From Pinus tabuliformis (taxonomy: Eukaryota; Streptophyta; Pinopsida; Pinales; Pinaceae), in NCBI GenBank assembly GCA_031772625.1, contig CM062820.1:311601840-311665839 (forward strand): a stretch of 64,000 nt of DNA, read 5' to 3'. Under the pieces are notes generated by a model. It did no database searches and was not told the origin of the DNA. It saw only the letters and a program-made list of their open reading frames with translations. The stretch's first letter is position 1; every line of letters begins with the position of its first letter. Shown one piece after another: positions 1 through 11,751 of this stretch. The position numbers and the translations under genes were made by a program.

Positions 1-880
1 TCGGAGTTGAAGCTCCTATGAAAAAAATTCCTCTATCATCCTTACCATCCTTTCAGGGGATTACTTTGGAAGATACAAATACATTTCTGTTTGAGTTTGA
101 TGTCCTATGTAGAAGTTATGATTATACAATAGATGCTTAGAAGCTAAAGCTATTTCCTTCTACCTTAAAAGGGGCTTCCTTGAGATGGTTCATGGGATTA
201 GGTCCCGCTTCCATTTCAACGTGGAATGTTATGAAGGAGACATTCTTGTTAAAGTACCAGGACTATTGTAGGACTAGGGACTTAAGGGAAGAGATATTTA
301 GAATGACACAGAAGGAGGAAGAAATCCTAGAAGATTATGTGGAATGACTCCACAACAATCTATAGAGGTCTAAACACATCAATTTAGACCCAAAAATCTT
401 GAAGACTATATTCATCGGAGGAATGAGGGAAGACTTCCTTAACACCCTGAACTTATTAGGAAATGGGGATATATCATAAGAGCCATTTGCTGAAATTGTA
501 AAGCTCTGCCTACGATGCTCTCAAGGATCGTCTAAAGGAAGAAGTACAATTCGGGATGCCTCTATTCGCATACAAAAATCTACAGGCAAAGGAATAACTA
601 GAGCGGATATCGGAAATTTGTTCTAAAATTTCAAGGTTGATATCCTCAGTACTCTCTCGGCCCAGATAACAACAACACATATCAAAAAGACACAAGGAGA
701 AGCTAATACACCACTAGTCATGTTCTACCCTACTTGTTGGAAGAAACATCCTCGCAGGGAATGCGAATTGAATAGGATCAACATGTGTAACATCTGCGAG
801 CTGGAGCATTCAACAGAGAAGTGTCTGGAGCTTCCTAGACTAAAGGCACTACTCAGAGAATCAAGCGAAGAGGTGTAGTC
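1..880 (+). pseudogene. Element 1 gag region
   Basis: The stretch encodes a plant retrotransposon Gag-like core (LPSFQGITLEDTNTFLFEF, then ASLRWFMGLG and a DLREEIFRM-type segment), followed near 730-830 by two Cys/His clusters (CWKKHPRREC and CNICELEHSTEKC) like nucleic-acid-binding zinc knuckles. Gag would form the particle that packages element RNA. The beginning is cut off by the window edge and the gene is broken. Confidence 0.7.
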
Positions 881-1452
881 CTCTTACTTCATCACACCAA
901 GGAGGCCATGGAAACTGCAACCTCCAGGTATGTCTCAAGACTTTTCCGCTCTCAATTCGTGGAACAATGCATATAATAACCAACCATATCCATGGAAATA
1001 TTATGCCCCTCCTTCAGCTCAATTCCCTTCACCCTAGAACTAATGGCCTCCATCTCCTCCTGTTCAATATCCTCAATCCCAACCATACTGTTGGAACCAG
1101 AACTAGAGAGGAAATTCCCAAATTCAGGTCTTCTTGCACCACCCATGCAACAACAACTGCAGTTACCTCCTTTCCAAGCTCCTGCTCCTCAATGACCTAT
1201 GCGACCCCAACTACCTATGCAACCTAACCCAAACCCAAACAATAAATAAGCTTAGGGCATAGAGGCTCCTACAACCTTCCAGACCTACTTTATTACCCCC
1301 ATGAAACTTAATGAAATACAATTGTGACCGGGCTTGGTAATTAACCCTAGTCACTCCCCTATCATTACAGTGGAGGACTGTGAACCATCCAACGGAGAAG
1401 TTGGAGGCTCTAAGGAGGCTACTGCACCTACAACAACTCATACAGAGGAAGT

Positions 1453-1501
1453 TGTTACATCTGTAACAGCTGACCTATGAAGAACTGTTACATCTGTAAC
1501 A
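1453..1501. repeat. Two copies of the palindrome TGTTACA-TC-TGTAACA
   Basis: Positions 1453-1468 and 1486-1501 carry the same 16-base interrupted palindrome with 7-base arms. A third copy with spacer CC is at 14611-14626, and half-sites (TGTTACA) recur in the 3' part and LTR of the same element. Confidence 0.8.
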
Positions 1502-1639
1502 ACTAATTCGGGGTAGGTTGATACACCTATAACAACAGATTCAACTGTTGTCACATAGGACCCCCCATACCCTCAGAGACTGGTCGAACCTAGGATTACT
1601 TCACAGTCTGAATCTGATTTCCTTATGGAGTTGTGAAAT

Positions 1640-2230
1640 TTGTATGTACGAATTCCCTTATTGCAAGACCTTAAAGAAGTACCCATCTATGCCAAGGCAA
1701 TGAGAGATTTGTGCATCAAGAAGCCTGGGAGGAAGCCTAAAGATCCTGCCACCATACATGTGATGGGAAAGTTATTCGAATTAATGTTTTCTTAGCCTCT
1801 CCTTACTAAGTACCATGATCCAGGAAATCCCACAGTCACCGTCTACATTAATGATCAGCCCATAGCCAATGCATTGATTGGTCTCGGGGCTGCCATTAAT
1901 GTAATGACGAAGGATATCTTTATTGCTCTCAAGCTACAGGGACTCAAACACACTCCTAATTTGTTCGAATTGGCATACATGTCCCATGTTAAACCCGAGT
2001 GGATGTTAGAAGATGTAGCGATTACGGTAGCTTCTTAGAGAGACCCGGTTTATTTCCTTATCCTATAGCCCAAATCCCATTTGTGGGGGCATCCTTTGAT
2101 CTTAGGGAGACCTTGGCTGGCCACTGCAGATGCATTCATAGGATGCAGGACGGGATCCATGGTGATCTCAGATGGCCAGGCAACCCAAAACCTTAATCTT
2201 TATCCCCAAAAAATAAATGTCAATGTGTAC
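1640..2230 (+). pseudogene. Element 1 aspartic protease region
   Basis: Recognised by the retropepsin-like signature LGAAINVM near 1,887 and, downstream, the segment ILGRPWLATADAFIGC near 2,105-2,150 that plant Ty3/gypsy proteases carry near their end. The preceding segment (MRDLCIKKPGRKPKD) is the usual lead-in between Gag and protease in Athila/Tat elements. The protease would cut the element polyprotein. It is broken like the rest of the copy. Confidence 0.65.
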
Positions 2231-2639
2231 AACCCTTGGTAGGATGAGTTTGAGCCTGAGTCAGATCTTTCCCTACCACTCCTCACTCTAGGGAAAGTCT
2301 AGTATTTCAAAGACAAGACAAAAGATGATGTTGTTAATGGTTTTATTAGTAATTCAATTTCTGTTGCTTCTATTAAAAATGCAAATGAGGAGGAAGAGGT
2401 GGAAGATATAGATTTTGAACAAATGAGAACTACTCCAAATACTGCTAGCAGCCCAATTGAGATTGAATCTTGAAAAGTTTTGAATATTAATCCCAATTTG
2501 ACTGTTGAATAGAATCAACAGCTATTAAAGTTGTTATAGAAGTATAGAAAGGAATTTGCATGGGATTATATGGATATGAAAGGGATCCACCCTAACCTAT
2601 GGACTCACCGTATTTATTTGAAGGATGGCTACAAACCAG

Positions 2640-2872
2640 TCAGACAGCCATAGTGCCACATGAACCCTACACTAATGGAAGTGGTGAAAGAAGAACTACA
2701 GAAACTCCTAAGTGTTAATTTTATTTATCCAATATATGACAGTGAGTGGGTGTCACCGATTTTCATTGTTCCTAAAAAGAATGGCAAGTGGAGAGTCTAT
2801 GTTGATTCTAGAGAACTCAACAAAGCCACTCAAAAGGACCTCTTTTCATTACCATTTATAGATCAAGTCCTT
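2640..2872 (+). pseudogene. Element 1 reverse transcriptase, 5' part (split by N1)
   Basis: Encodes the start of the RT fold: the EVVKEELQKLLSVNFIYPI segment, then SPIFIVPKKNGKWRVYVD and RELNKATQKD. It stops at the N1 insertion, and the rest of the RT resumes at 11,752. TCCTT at 2868-2872 is repeated at 11,747-11,751, so the split is a retroelement insertion. Confidence 0.8.
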
Positions 2873-3781
2873 TGTTGGGTAGCAGAGGGCCCGCGTAATA
2901 GTTTTTGGGTTCAAAGCCCGCAATTTTGGGAAAGGTATGGTAAGGACTCCGCAAAGTGCATGGAGTGCGAATTGTAAATGAGTCAAGTCAAAGGGTTGTC
3001 CACCCGAAAATAATGTAAAATAATAGGAAGTGAGTCAGCCTACCCATGGTTCGCGAACCATGGGAATGTATAAATAAAGCAAGGCTCTATGAATAGGTAG
3101 CTTTTAGTATGTACTTTTGTATCTGGAATGTAATGGATTTCTGAGGAACGAAGTCTTGAAGCATCTGTAAGTCCGAGTCAAGGGTGTTGGTCAGTAGATA
3201 GAGCCTTTGCAGCTGTGTGCGCAGAGGCCTAGTAGAGTCCGCAGCTGTGTTCGTGGACCCCTATAGCTGAGTGCGCAGTGTGGATGTGGATGTATTGGTG
3301 AAGGAATTGAATAAAGATAAGTTGATTCTGAAATTCTGTGTTAAATCTAAATTCTTGGGGATCTGGCTAATCTATGTTTGATATAACTGTTTGATCTATG
3401 TGTGTATGCTTATGTTATGACTTTATGCAAATCTATATCTTTTCTGTGTGTGTGAATTGGTTATTTCAGTTAAATGTTTGCTTAAAGACCATAAAAAGTA
3501 GATCTAATCTATAACAATGCATTAATATGTATTAAGGATTTTCCTAGGTCCGGATCTACGCAGGGCAGAGTGGCACAAAGCCGTAGAATGGTGTGTGAAC
3601 TTTCCAGACCACATCAAGACATCCCAAGGGTGTGGAAACCTGGTTCCAACACCCTCCCCTGCTGCCTCAGGTGAGACCTTAGTTTGCCCTCCACAGGCTG
3701 TTGCTGAAAGGGCTGGTAGCTGTGGGATTTGTTTGGCCAAATAACTCTTCTGAACCTAGGTCAGGCCCATATTAGCCAACA
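2873..3781 (+). repeat. N1 5' LTR
   Basis: 909 bp, begins TGTTGGGTAG and ends AGCCAACA, matching the downstream copy over its whole length. It contains TATAAATA at 3069-3076, with a 22-base perfect palindrome (3043-3064) just upstream of it. Confidence 0.92.
3043..3076 (+). promoter_or_regulatory. Palindrome plus TATA box in N1 5' LTR
   Basis: Arms CCCATGGTTCG / CGAACCATGGG form a perfect 22-base palindrome at 3043-3064, followed four bases later by TATAAATA (3069-3076). The matching site in the 3' LTR is also a perfect palindrome although its sequence differs. Confidence 0.75.
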
Positions 3782-3782
3782 A

Positions 3783-3805
3783 ATGGTTCTGTTGCCGGGA
3801 CCAGG
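3783..3805 (+). promoter_or_regulatory. N1 primer binding site, tRNA-Asp-like
   Basis: Directly after the 5' LTR lies TGGTTCTGTTGCCGGGACC. It resembles the TGGCGCCGTTGCCGGGGA site, complementary to tRNA-Asp, used by Athila/Tat elements. The inner GTTGCCGGG is identical; the first part differs. Confidence 0.6.
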
Positions 3806-4423
3806 ATCTACCTAAGGGATGTCTGATGTTGGAACACTGGAATCCTACAAAAAAAGAGCTTGAAGATGGGCTGGATCAGAAGCTTCATGAGTTCGTGGTT
3901 CAGGAAAACAGAAACCCGCGGATATCAAAGGAAGGGTGGTTGGATTGTTACATATACACAGATATCCACAAAATATTCTTCGTAACATTATCGATAGAGT
4001 TGTATGAGTGGATCACGAGGTTAGGCGACAGTGTGGGAAGGTGCAGACTAGATCAACCTATTGTGTGAACTCCAAAATTGGTGCGCATGCTAGAAGCATT
4101 CGAAGATAAAATCGCATGTGCAATAGATCACTAGTTGGATTGGTTAATAGGAGGGTTTATTACCAAGTTCACGATAGACACAAACATGAGTTATAGTGAA
4201 GCAAAAAGGTGCTTTCTCCAAGGACCACGGGGTACGCACATTAAATCATTGAACACTTGGATTAAGATGTTGTTGTGTGAAAAATAGATTATACGCATTT
4301 ATTATGTCTGGCGTAACGCGGAGTGGAAGAGGCTACTAAGGAACTGAAGGATTATAGAACAATCCACTAATTTCTATTTCACAGGAGAGCGACGAGGAGC
4401 TCGCGAGGTTCTCTCCAGGAAGC

Positions 4424-6655
4424 ATGGTTTGGTTGATTAAGCAGTTCTTTCCACTGATACCACCTCCGTCTACGCCATCACCTACTTCAACGACGTCAAA
4501 TCCATCTTCACCCACTCCACCTCCACCTCCGCCACCACCAAAGGTTGGGATGGCGAGTGCAGTCAAGTTGCCGGTATTTAAGGGTGCAGGAAATGAGGAA
4601 GCAGGTCAGTTTTTGTTTGTGGAAAGGGCTGTATGGGAAGCCCAAGGCATAACGGATGATAACATAAAAAAGGTTACCCTGGTTAGCGCATTACAGGACC
4701 GTTCGTTGACGTGCTATATAAAGTACTCAAGCAATCATCTGAATGTGGGAATAACGGCGATCCAGGATGCCTTGAACAAATAATTTGGTTAGCCAAAATC
4801 AGAGACCTAGTTGGTCATTGGGTCCAAAGAGATAGTGATGTTACTAGGTGAAACCCCGTGGGATTTGGATCAGAGATTAAAGAGCACAATCCGCGAAGCT
4901 AACATGACATTGATGGATGCACAACACTACGCATGGTTTGTGGCTTCCTTAACACCACATCTAAGGAAGGTGATATCACAGCAAAAGATCTCAACCCAAG
5001 TCGAAGCATTAGAGACTGCGATGAGATTGCATGAAACCCCAATATAGGATCCAGGGTTGGGAGTTCAGAAAATCCACGCGCAATTACAAAACCTATGCTT
5101 AGAGATGCGAAGTTTGAAACAAGGACAGGCGCTGTAGTCAGAAGGGTGCGAAGAAGTATGGTCTATCAAATGTAAGGGCCAGGGCCACGACAAGGAACAT
5201 TGTCCGGTCTTTGCGAACTATGTGGTGGCGGGGGGACCAATACCATTGTGACTAAAGGTACAATCAGGGCCAAACACGGTGCCCGCACTCTGGTGCATGA
5301 TATGTCAAGAGGGAGGAAAGCATGACACAGACAACTATCATCTATTAAAGAATCTGAGACAGCCCCCCATCCCCAGCAGTTATTTTGCAACTTTAGTAGG
5401 ACGGTGGGCCATGATGAAAGAAACTGCCAAAGTTATGAGATGTTGATGGATCGAACACCTGCTTATAGGATGTAGATGGAGGCGCGTGGGCAAGATCCTA
5501 TTGCAGCAATAGCACGGGGCAGATTCCAAGGGCACGGATGGGGCTGGGGGGGGAATGGGACCCAAACACGGATGAGGACAATTAATCTGCTATAATTGCA
5601 GAGGACTGGGGCACTACGTGCATGATTGCACGAACCTGACCAAAACCTGTTGCCCGTATTGTTACCAACTTGACCACGAAGCAGTCGATTTTCCCACGCT
5701 AATTTCTCAGATGCGGGAAAAAGGAGTGGTTTTGGCTACCCCCACTCAGAGCATCCAAATGATGAAGGCTGAACCACACATGGAAGACCCTAACATGAAT
5801 ATGATGCTTAGATGTGGTGCAACTACGGGAGAAGGTAAAGGGAAGCAACCAGAGGAGGATGCATGGGTTCACAAGGCTCTCGCGAAACAACCAGAGTTTG
5901 ATTTGGAGCACTCGAGGGAATCATTTATGGAGGCCAAGAAGAACTTTGTGGAAGCTTCCACTTTGGGTAGCATAGATCAAACAGAGTCGGAGAGGGATAC
6001 TTCTATGCTAACTACTTTCTTAGAGACATGCATGAAGCTACTCCGGGATACTAAAGTAGTGAAGGGATTGCAAGAGTTAATAACTAGGTGTGCAGGATCA
6101 GACAAACCTCGAATGGTACAGAAGTTGGGCAAGCATGCATTGTGAACAGGGTGGGAAATGCAGTTGACTACCCAGATTGGGGGCTATGAGATGGACCAGG
6201 TTGTTCTAGACCTGGGGTCAGACGCAAATGTCCTACCTAAGAAAACTTGGGAGCACATGGGCAGGCCCGCACTATAATGGTCCCCTATCCAGCTGCGGAT
6301 GGCGAACCAACAGAAGATCTTGCCTATGGGAAGACTGTAGGGAGTTACAGTAGACATCGACGGTGTAAGCACACTAATCGATTTTGAGGTCATAAAGATT
6401 GTGGATGATAGTAACCCATATCCTACATTATTAGGGATAGACTGGGCAATAGATATGAATGGATTCATCAACCTAAAGAAACGAAAAATGATATTCGAGA
6501 AAAAATCTCTCCGCGTAGTGGTTTCGCTAGACCCAGCCGAAGGAGCACGTTATACTGAGCCAGTTCGCAACGAGGACAGCGACGATGAACTAGATTGTAT
6601 TTACCAGATCACCGCGCAAGATCAAGACCGAGTGAATCCAACCGCGGATGGATGA
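4424..6655 (+). pseudogene. N1 gag-protease region
   Basis: A proline/threonine-rich leader (4,430-4,540) is followed by a Gag-like core (VKLPVFKGAGNEEAGQFLF; then WDLDQRLKSTIREANMTL). A canonical CX2CX4HX4C zinc knuckle, CYNCRGLGHYVHDC, lies near 5,590-5,635, with Cys/His clusters on both sides. The retropepsin-like segment (VVLDLGSDANVLPKKTW) is near 6,200, followed by TLLGIDWAIDMNGFI near 6,430. This would give a particle and its protease but no copying enzyme. The region is broken. Confidence 0.7.
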
Positions 6656-6659
6656 ATCT

Positions 6660-8009
6660 TAGGGGACTGGATAGTTCTTTCACATCGGACTCAAATGAAG
6701 AGATTGAGAGTTGGCAGAACCGATTGCATGAGGTAACGACACTAAATTGTAATATGATGGTTAGATCACTACGCCATGCAACAATGGAAGCAAGGGACAG
6801 GCCAGCAGTGAGGATGCCACGCAGGCAGAGGTGCCAGTTGACCAGCGCAAAAAGACGATTCCGAGACAAAGGCCACAGGATGACCACACAGAGACACCAT
6901 GCACAATGATTGTCCATGAATGGAGAACATGCCCAAAGATTCGGCGGAAGTGGCACGGATATCAAAAGTAGGTATGTGTAAGGGTTAGGGGCCAATCCCG
7001 TTTTCTAGCAACTCGTGACAAAGTCAGCAAGGGAACAGGGGGAAGTTCGCTCAGTGTTTGCTTGAGAAAATGACCCACCAGGAAATTGCGGATACCACGG
7101 GTTCAATGGGCCTTTACCAGAAGGGAGGCACAAATGATAGTGTCAATAAGTAAACAGATAGGAGCCCAGAGTAAGCAAGGTAGCAGCAGGCCATGCGAAA
7201 TCGAGAAACTATGTGCATGGCTTAGGAAGAAAAGCGTGTTAGTTGGGGAAGGAAGAAGCAGAATGAAAGGTAGCGATGCCCACAAAGGCCACATGAGTTT
7301 GCGCATAAGGAAATCTAGCTAGGTCGAGTATCCTGTAGAACGTGAACATGCCATGACCTTGCTATCATGGCTACGCCCGCACCTACGGAAGGATACACCC
7401 CACAAAACAACGCACAAAGAGATAATGGCTACGAATACACTAGGAAGGTGCTCGCAGCCCAAGCTAGTAGGGAAGTTTCAAAATCGCACCAGGGGTGCAA
7501 CCACTTGACTAGTTGTAGGAAGCACAGTCCCAGCACCCCAAGCAGTTAGAACATGGTGTGGGACTATAAACGAGTCTGCGGGAGGCCAATGCGACAAAAG
7601 GGTTCCTTATAGAGTCATTTGGTCAACAACATCGTGGTAGAACCTGGGTGACAGTGCTACCGCGTGGAGAAGTCAAGAAGTGACCGTTAACACCACTGTT
7701 CCTGACAAGAAAGTCAAGTTATGTCGGGAAGGAGTGGGTGGCGGGCCATTAAGATGAAAGTTTCGAGCTAGATACGAAAAGATCTGACGCCTAAACAATG
7801 TTAATAAGCTAGAAGTGGAGGGAAGGGATTCATTCAAATTTACATGTTCATCTAATAACCTTTGGATGGAACCAGGATATTTGAGATTGGAACTAGTAAC
7901 AACTAGCAAACACTCGGCTACTAAGGGTTCCATGAGTACAATGGCGAGAACCTGAGCACGGTTCACGGAAGAACTATACTCAACCCAGGAGGCGCTAGAT
8001 GAAGCCACT
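6660..8009. other. N1 interval with no recognisable gene
   Basis: This is where RT and integrase would be expected between protease and accessory gene. I see only short frames and none of the usual RT, RNase H or integrase motifs. Confidence 0.55.
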
Positions 8010-9374
8010 GTGGTCCTTGAAATCCCAAAATTCCCACTCACACTGCGGTCTCAGAAAAATAAACAGCCGATGGAGCCAGTCAGGATATTGCCGAGGTTCA
8101 ATAAGCTATCAGGAGCTGCAAAGGGCAAAGCAATCACCATCGAACCTAAGGAGGACGATGAATATTTGCAAGCTTTGATTGATCAGATTAACGCAAAAGA
8201 TGAGGATGAAGAGGATGCTTTCCAAATCTCGTCACGATCCCCATATATCCCCCCATGGACCGGCACAATCAAGATACTGAAGGACGTCGATGTTGTAAAG
8301 AATACGCTCTAGACCCCACTTCTTCCAGATGAGATAAGGTTCGATGGGCTGCCGCTAGGCCACGTCCGGAGTATCAAGTTTGAAGACTGGGACCTTGTAG
8401 ACAGTGACAAGTTCCCTGAATTAGCCAAAGACAAATTATTGCCACGGAAATGGTTATCAGGTGTGGAGAAGGCGGGGTTACTTAATCTAAGGTGGATACC
8501 TCACTATCACCGCACGACCCTCACCATCTGTGTTATCCAGCAGTTACTATGTCTAGTACATGATGGGTTTCTCTGGTTGGAGGAGCCGATTCCGATCACA
8601 ACTAATTTAGTACACTGGATTACCCACTTGCTGGTAAAAGGGAATGACCCCACAAACATAGCCAGAACAAGTAGCGATGCGGGTCGCGCCGAAACAATGA
8701 AGGCTAAATATAAGTTGGAGAAGCAGAAGCGGGGGTATGCAATAGCAAGCATCAAAGACCGAGGGGTGCGAATTGCTACCCAGTTACTAGCCGGTAAACT
8801 AATGAGGAAATGTCGTGCAGATGAGGTGCCAGCTCCTGTCATTGCGCTTGTGGAATAGTGCGCGGCAAGGGTTCAGTTTAACTGGGCACAGTTCTTATGC
8901 GATGAATTTTTGACAAACTGTCAGGAAGCACAGGACAAAGGTAAGACATTTTATTATGCATGGTTGCTACTATCAATCCTTCTGGTTGTAGGAGAACTAC
9001 TGCAGGGTAGCCAGTTTCCCAGCATTGAAGATAGCCTACCAGAAGCAGTGCGGTATACTTCACTCTGGGCTACAAAGGACGCAGCGAGGGCTTCTGACAT
9101 CAGGGTTTTTTGGACCTTCATGGAGGGTACTATTTGGACATGGATCACTCGCAGGCCATGAATGTCTCCAACAATCTACAACAATTTGCAAAGTGCGACC
9201 AAATTCAAAGTGGACATGCATAACTTATATATCCGGGTGCGGAAAGATCCAAAGCGAGCATGGGTCACACTTCTATTCATGGCAACAGACGATGCTATTT
9301 ATGCGGTGTTAGCAACATGGCCCCATGAATGGTGCACCCCCGCCAAGGTTGTACTAGAAATAATGGCAGCGTAG
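8010..9374 (+). pseudogene. N1 accessory gene, N-terminal and middle part
   Basis: A run of coding-like segments in the same orientation. An acidic stretch (8,110-8,220) is followed by a part with LEEPIPITTNLVHWITHLLV near 8,580-8,640, then YKLEKQKRGYAIASIKDRGV and a conserved-looking block RKCRADEVPAPVIALVE. Further on, TDDAIYAVLATWPHEW lies near 9,290. It is not a Gag, protease, RT or integrase. The LEEPIP...HWI block looks distantly like the LPQPW...KYITC block in elements 1 and 2, suggesting a shared accessory family in plant Ty3/gypsy elements. Function unknown. Broken. Confidence 0.55.
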
Positions 9375-10800
9375 CAGCGTGAAAAGGACCTCCAGTAGAG
9401 ATTCACTAATTTGGCAGAAAAGGCCCATCAGGGACAACAGGCAGCTTTGTAGAAGCAAGCACCCAAGGAAGTGCTAGCCGAAGGAACCATAACAGATCAA
9501 GAAATGGCCTCGGAACACAACATGCAATAGGGAAAGGAGATACAGGAACGCACAAACCATCTTACTAAATCCCTGTCAAGTGACCATGCAACACGGAATC
9601 ACCACACACACACAAAAAGTCAAAAACAGCCAAAGCTTTGGAGAAGGAGTTTCTTGATAGCAGCAAACCGCCAAGTAATGTCCTTACCAATGCATTAACG
9701 GAATTGATCACTGAGCAGACAACTGTGTTAGGGGAGATTCAAGCGTAGTTGCAAGCATTATAGGTGCGACCCCCGGGTGAGGTAAGCCTACAATTAATCG
9801 AGGGCACAATCGCAGCTAACCAGATGGTGCATACCAATACAATGAACACCTTAGCATTACCAGTAGGCGTTGTCTTGGCCGAAGTGGAGGGGGATGTGTG
9901 AAGTTGGGGATTGAATCTGGCCGCTCTTCCTAGAGAAACCTTATACCAACTACAGGATGGGGTAACCATGGAGCTTCGTGCTTGGGAAGGCCACGCCCTC
10001 CAAACATTGATGGAGCACTAGGAAAATCTGGAGCAGGTTAGTCTTTAGCGAGATGATTTGATCTCACACACCCTTGAAGTGGAACAGGCCATGATGGTCG
10101 CTTGCAGCAAGGTACCAGACTTAACTATCCCAGCCGAGCTTCCAACCACTGACAGGATTCATCGCATGGCTACAAGTTTCCGCACGGCCCAAGAGGAGGC
10201 CGCAAAGGCTCAATGGGAATTAAATCTACAAATTGAAGAACTAAGACTAAAGGCGCAGCCGGCCACACCGCTGGAAGTCCAAGAGTAGTGCCACGGTGAA
10301 ATTCAAGGAGGACTGGAAATGATAAAGTGTGTTGTACGAGATTGCTCGGAACAATTAGATCAGTCCCTCCTTACACTCACTGCCCTCCAGGAAGACCCAA
10401 CCATACAACAAGTAGAAACTGAAGCACAAGAGTTGCAGTAGGCTTATGGCACAGTCCGAGGGACTCTGTAGGTCACTATCACACAACGATTGGTTAAAAT
10501 GAAGGAGGCCCAAGCTCTCAAGGCACATGTTGACACCGCGCGACAAAAGGAGGCAGTGCTTAAGGAATGCATCCAGGCTTGGATTGATGAAGCATTCACA
10601 GACTCCACAACCATAGAAGGAAAGATAGCGCACATGCAGGTAGTATGTGATCTCGGGAAAGTAACTCCAAGTGATACGGATGCATCAGCGGCTTGTGTAG
10701 AATAGGTACAAAAGCTAGTGGCTGAGTGTGTTGCAAGCACAAGCGATGCGCATAAATTGTTGACCGACCTCCACACGAAGATTACCGCACTAGTCAAGTG
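9375..10800 (+). pseudogene. N1 accessory gene, charged coiled-coil-like tail
   Basis: Rich in Glu, Gln, Ala and Lys with helix-favouring composition, e.g. FRTAQEEAAKAQWELNLQIE near 10,180-10,240 and MKEAQALKAHVDTARQKEAV near 10,500. It looks like an extended coiled coil. It follows the previous part in the same direction and ends just before the purine tract and 3' LTR. Broken. Confidence 0.45.
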
Positions 10801-10823
10801 ACTCGGGACGAGTCACGATGATT

Positions 10824-10835
10824 GTGTTGGGGGAC
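10824..10835 (+). promoter_or_regulatory. N1 polypurine tract (TTGGGGGAC)
   Basis: G-rich run immediately upstream of the TGTTGG start of the 3' LTR, where plus-strand priming is expected in an LTR retrotransposon. Confidence 0.65.
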
Positions 10836-11746
10836 TGTTGGGTAGCAGAGGGCCCACATAACAGTTTTGGTGTTCAAAGTCCGCAATTTTGGGAAAGGTA
10901 TGGTAGGGACTCCATGAAGTGCGCGGAGAGCGAATTGTAAATGAGTCAAGTCAAAGGGTTGTCCACCCAAAAATAATGTAAAATAATAGGAAGTGAGTCA
11001 GCCTGCCCATGGTCCGCGGACCATGGGAATGTATAAATAGAGCAAGGCTCTATGAATAGAAGTAGCTTTTAGTATGTACTTTTGGATCTGGAATGTAATG
11101 GGTTTTTGAGGAACAAAGTCTTGAAGCATCTGTAAGTATGAGTCAAGGGTGTTGGTCAGTAGATAAAGGCTCTGCAACTGTGTGCACAGAGGCCTAGTAG
11201 AGTCCGCAACTGTGTGCGTGGACCCCAACAGCTGAGTGCATAGGGTGGATCTGGATGTATTGGTGAAGGAATTGAATAAAGATAAGTTGATTCTAAAATT
11301 CTGTGTTAAATATGAATTATTGTGGATCTGGCTAATCTATGGTTGATATAACTGTTTGATCTATGCACGTATGCTTATGTTATGAGTTTATGTAAATCTA
11401 TATCGTTTTTGGGTGCGCGAATTGGTTATTTCTACTAAATGTTTGCTTAAAGACCATAAAAAGTAGGTCTAATCTATAACAGTGAATTAATAAGTATTAA
11501 GGATTTTCCTGGGTCCGAATCTACACAGGGCAGAGTGGCACAAAGCCGCAGAATGGTGTGCGAACTTTCCAGACCACAGCAAGACATCCCAAGGGTGCAG
11601 AAACCTGGTTCTAGCACCCTCCCCTACTACCTTGGGTGAGACCTCAGTCCATTCTCTGTGGGCTATTGCTGAAAGGGTCGGTAGCTATGGGATTTGTTTG
11701 ACCAAATAACTCTTTCGAACCTGGGTCAGGCCCATATAATCCAACA
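10836..11746 (+). repeat. N1 3' LTR
   Basis: 911 bp, begins TGTTGGGTAG, ends ATCCAACA. It carries its own perfect 22-base palindrome at 11006-11027 and TATAAATA at 11032-11039. It is followed by the TCCTT duplication (11747-11751). Confidence 0.92.
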
Positions 11747-11751
11747 TCCTT

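Larger units (their letters stand above)
2873..11746 (+). mobile_element. Element N1: LTR retrotransposon without recognisable RT or integrase, nested in element 1
   Basis: Bounded by two ~910-bp LTRs (TGTTGG...CCAACA) and a 5-bp target duplication TCCTT. After the 5' LTR comes a tRNA-Asp-like primer site, and a purine tract precedes the 3' LTR. Inside are a gag-protease region (about 4,400-6,655) and a long accessory coding region (about 8,010-10,800). I find no RT, RNase H or integrase motif in any frame, so it looks non-autonomous. The genes are broken by roughly a dozen or more interruptions. By eye the LTRs differ at about 8 percent of sites, so the insertion is old but younger than element 1. 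Confidence 0.85.

Noticed and set aside
4430-4566. Proline-rich frame and opposite-strand Gly/Val/Asp-rich frame as a separate gene
   Set aside because: Low-complexity leader of the N1 gag region; the opposite frame is its complement.
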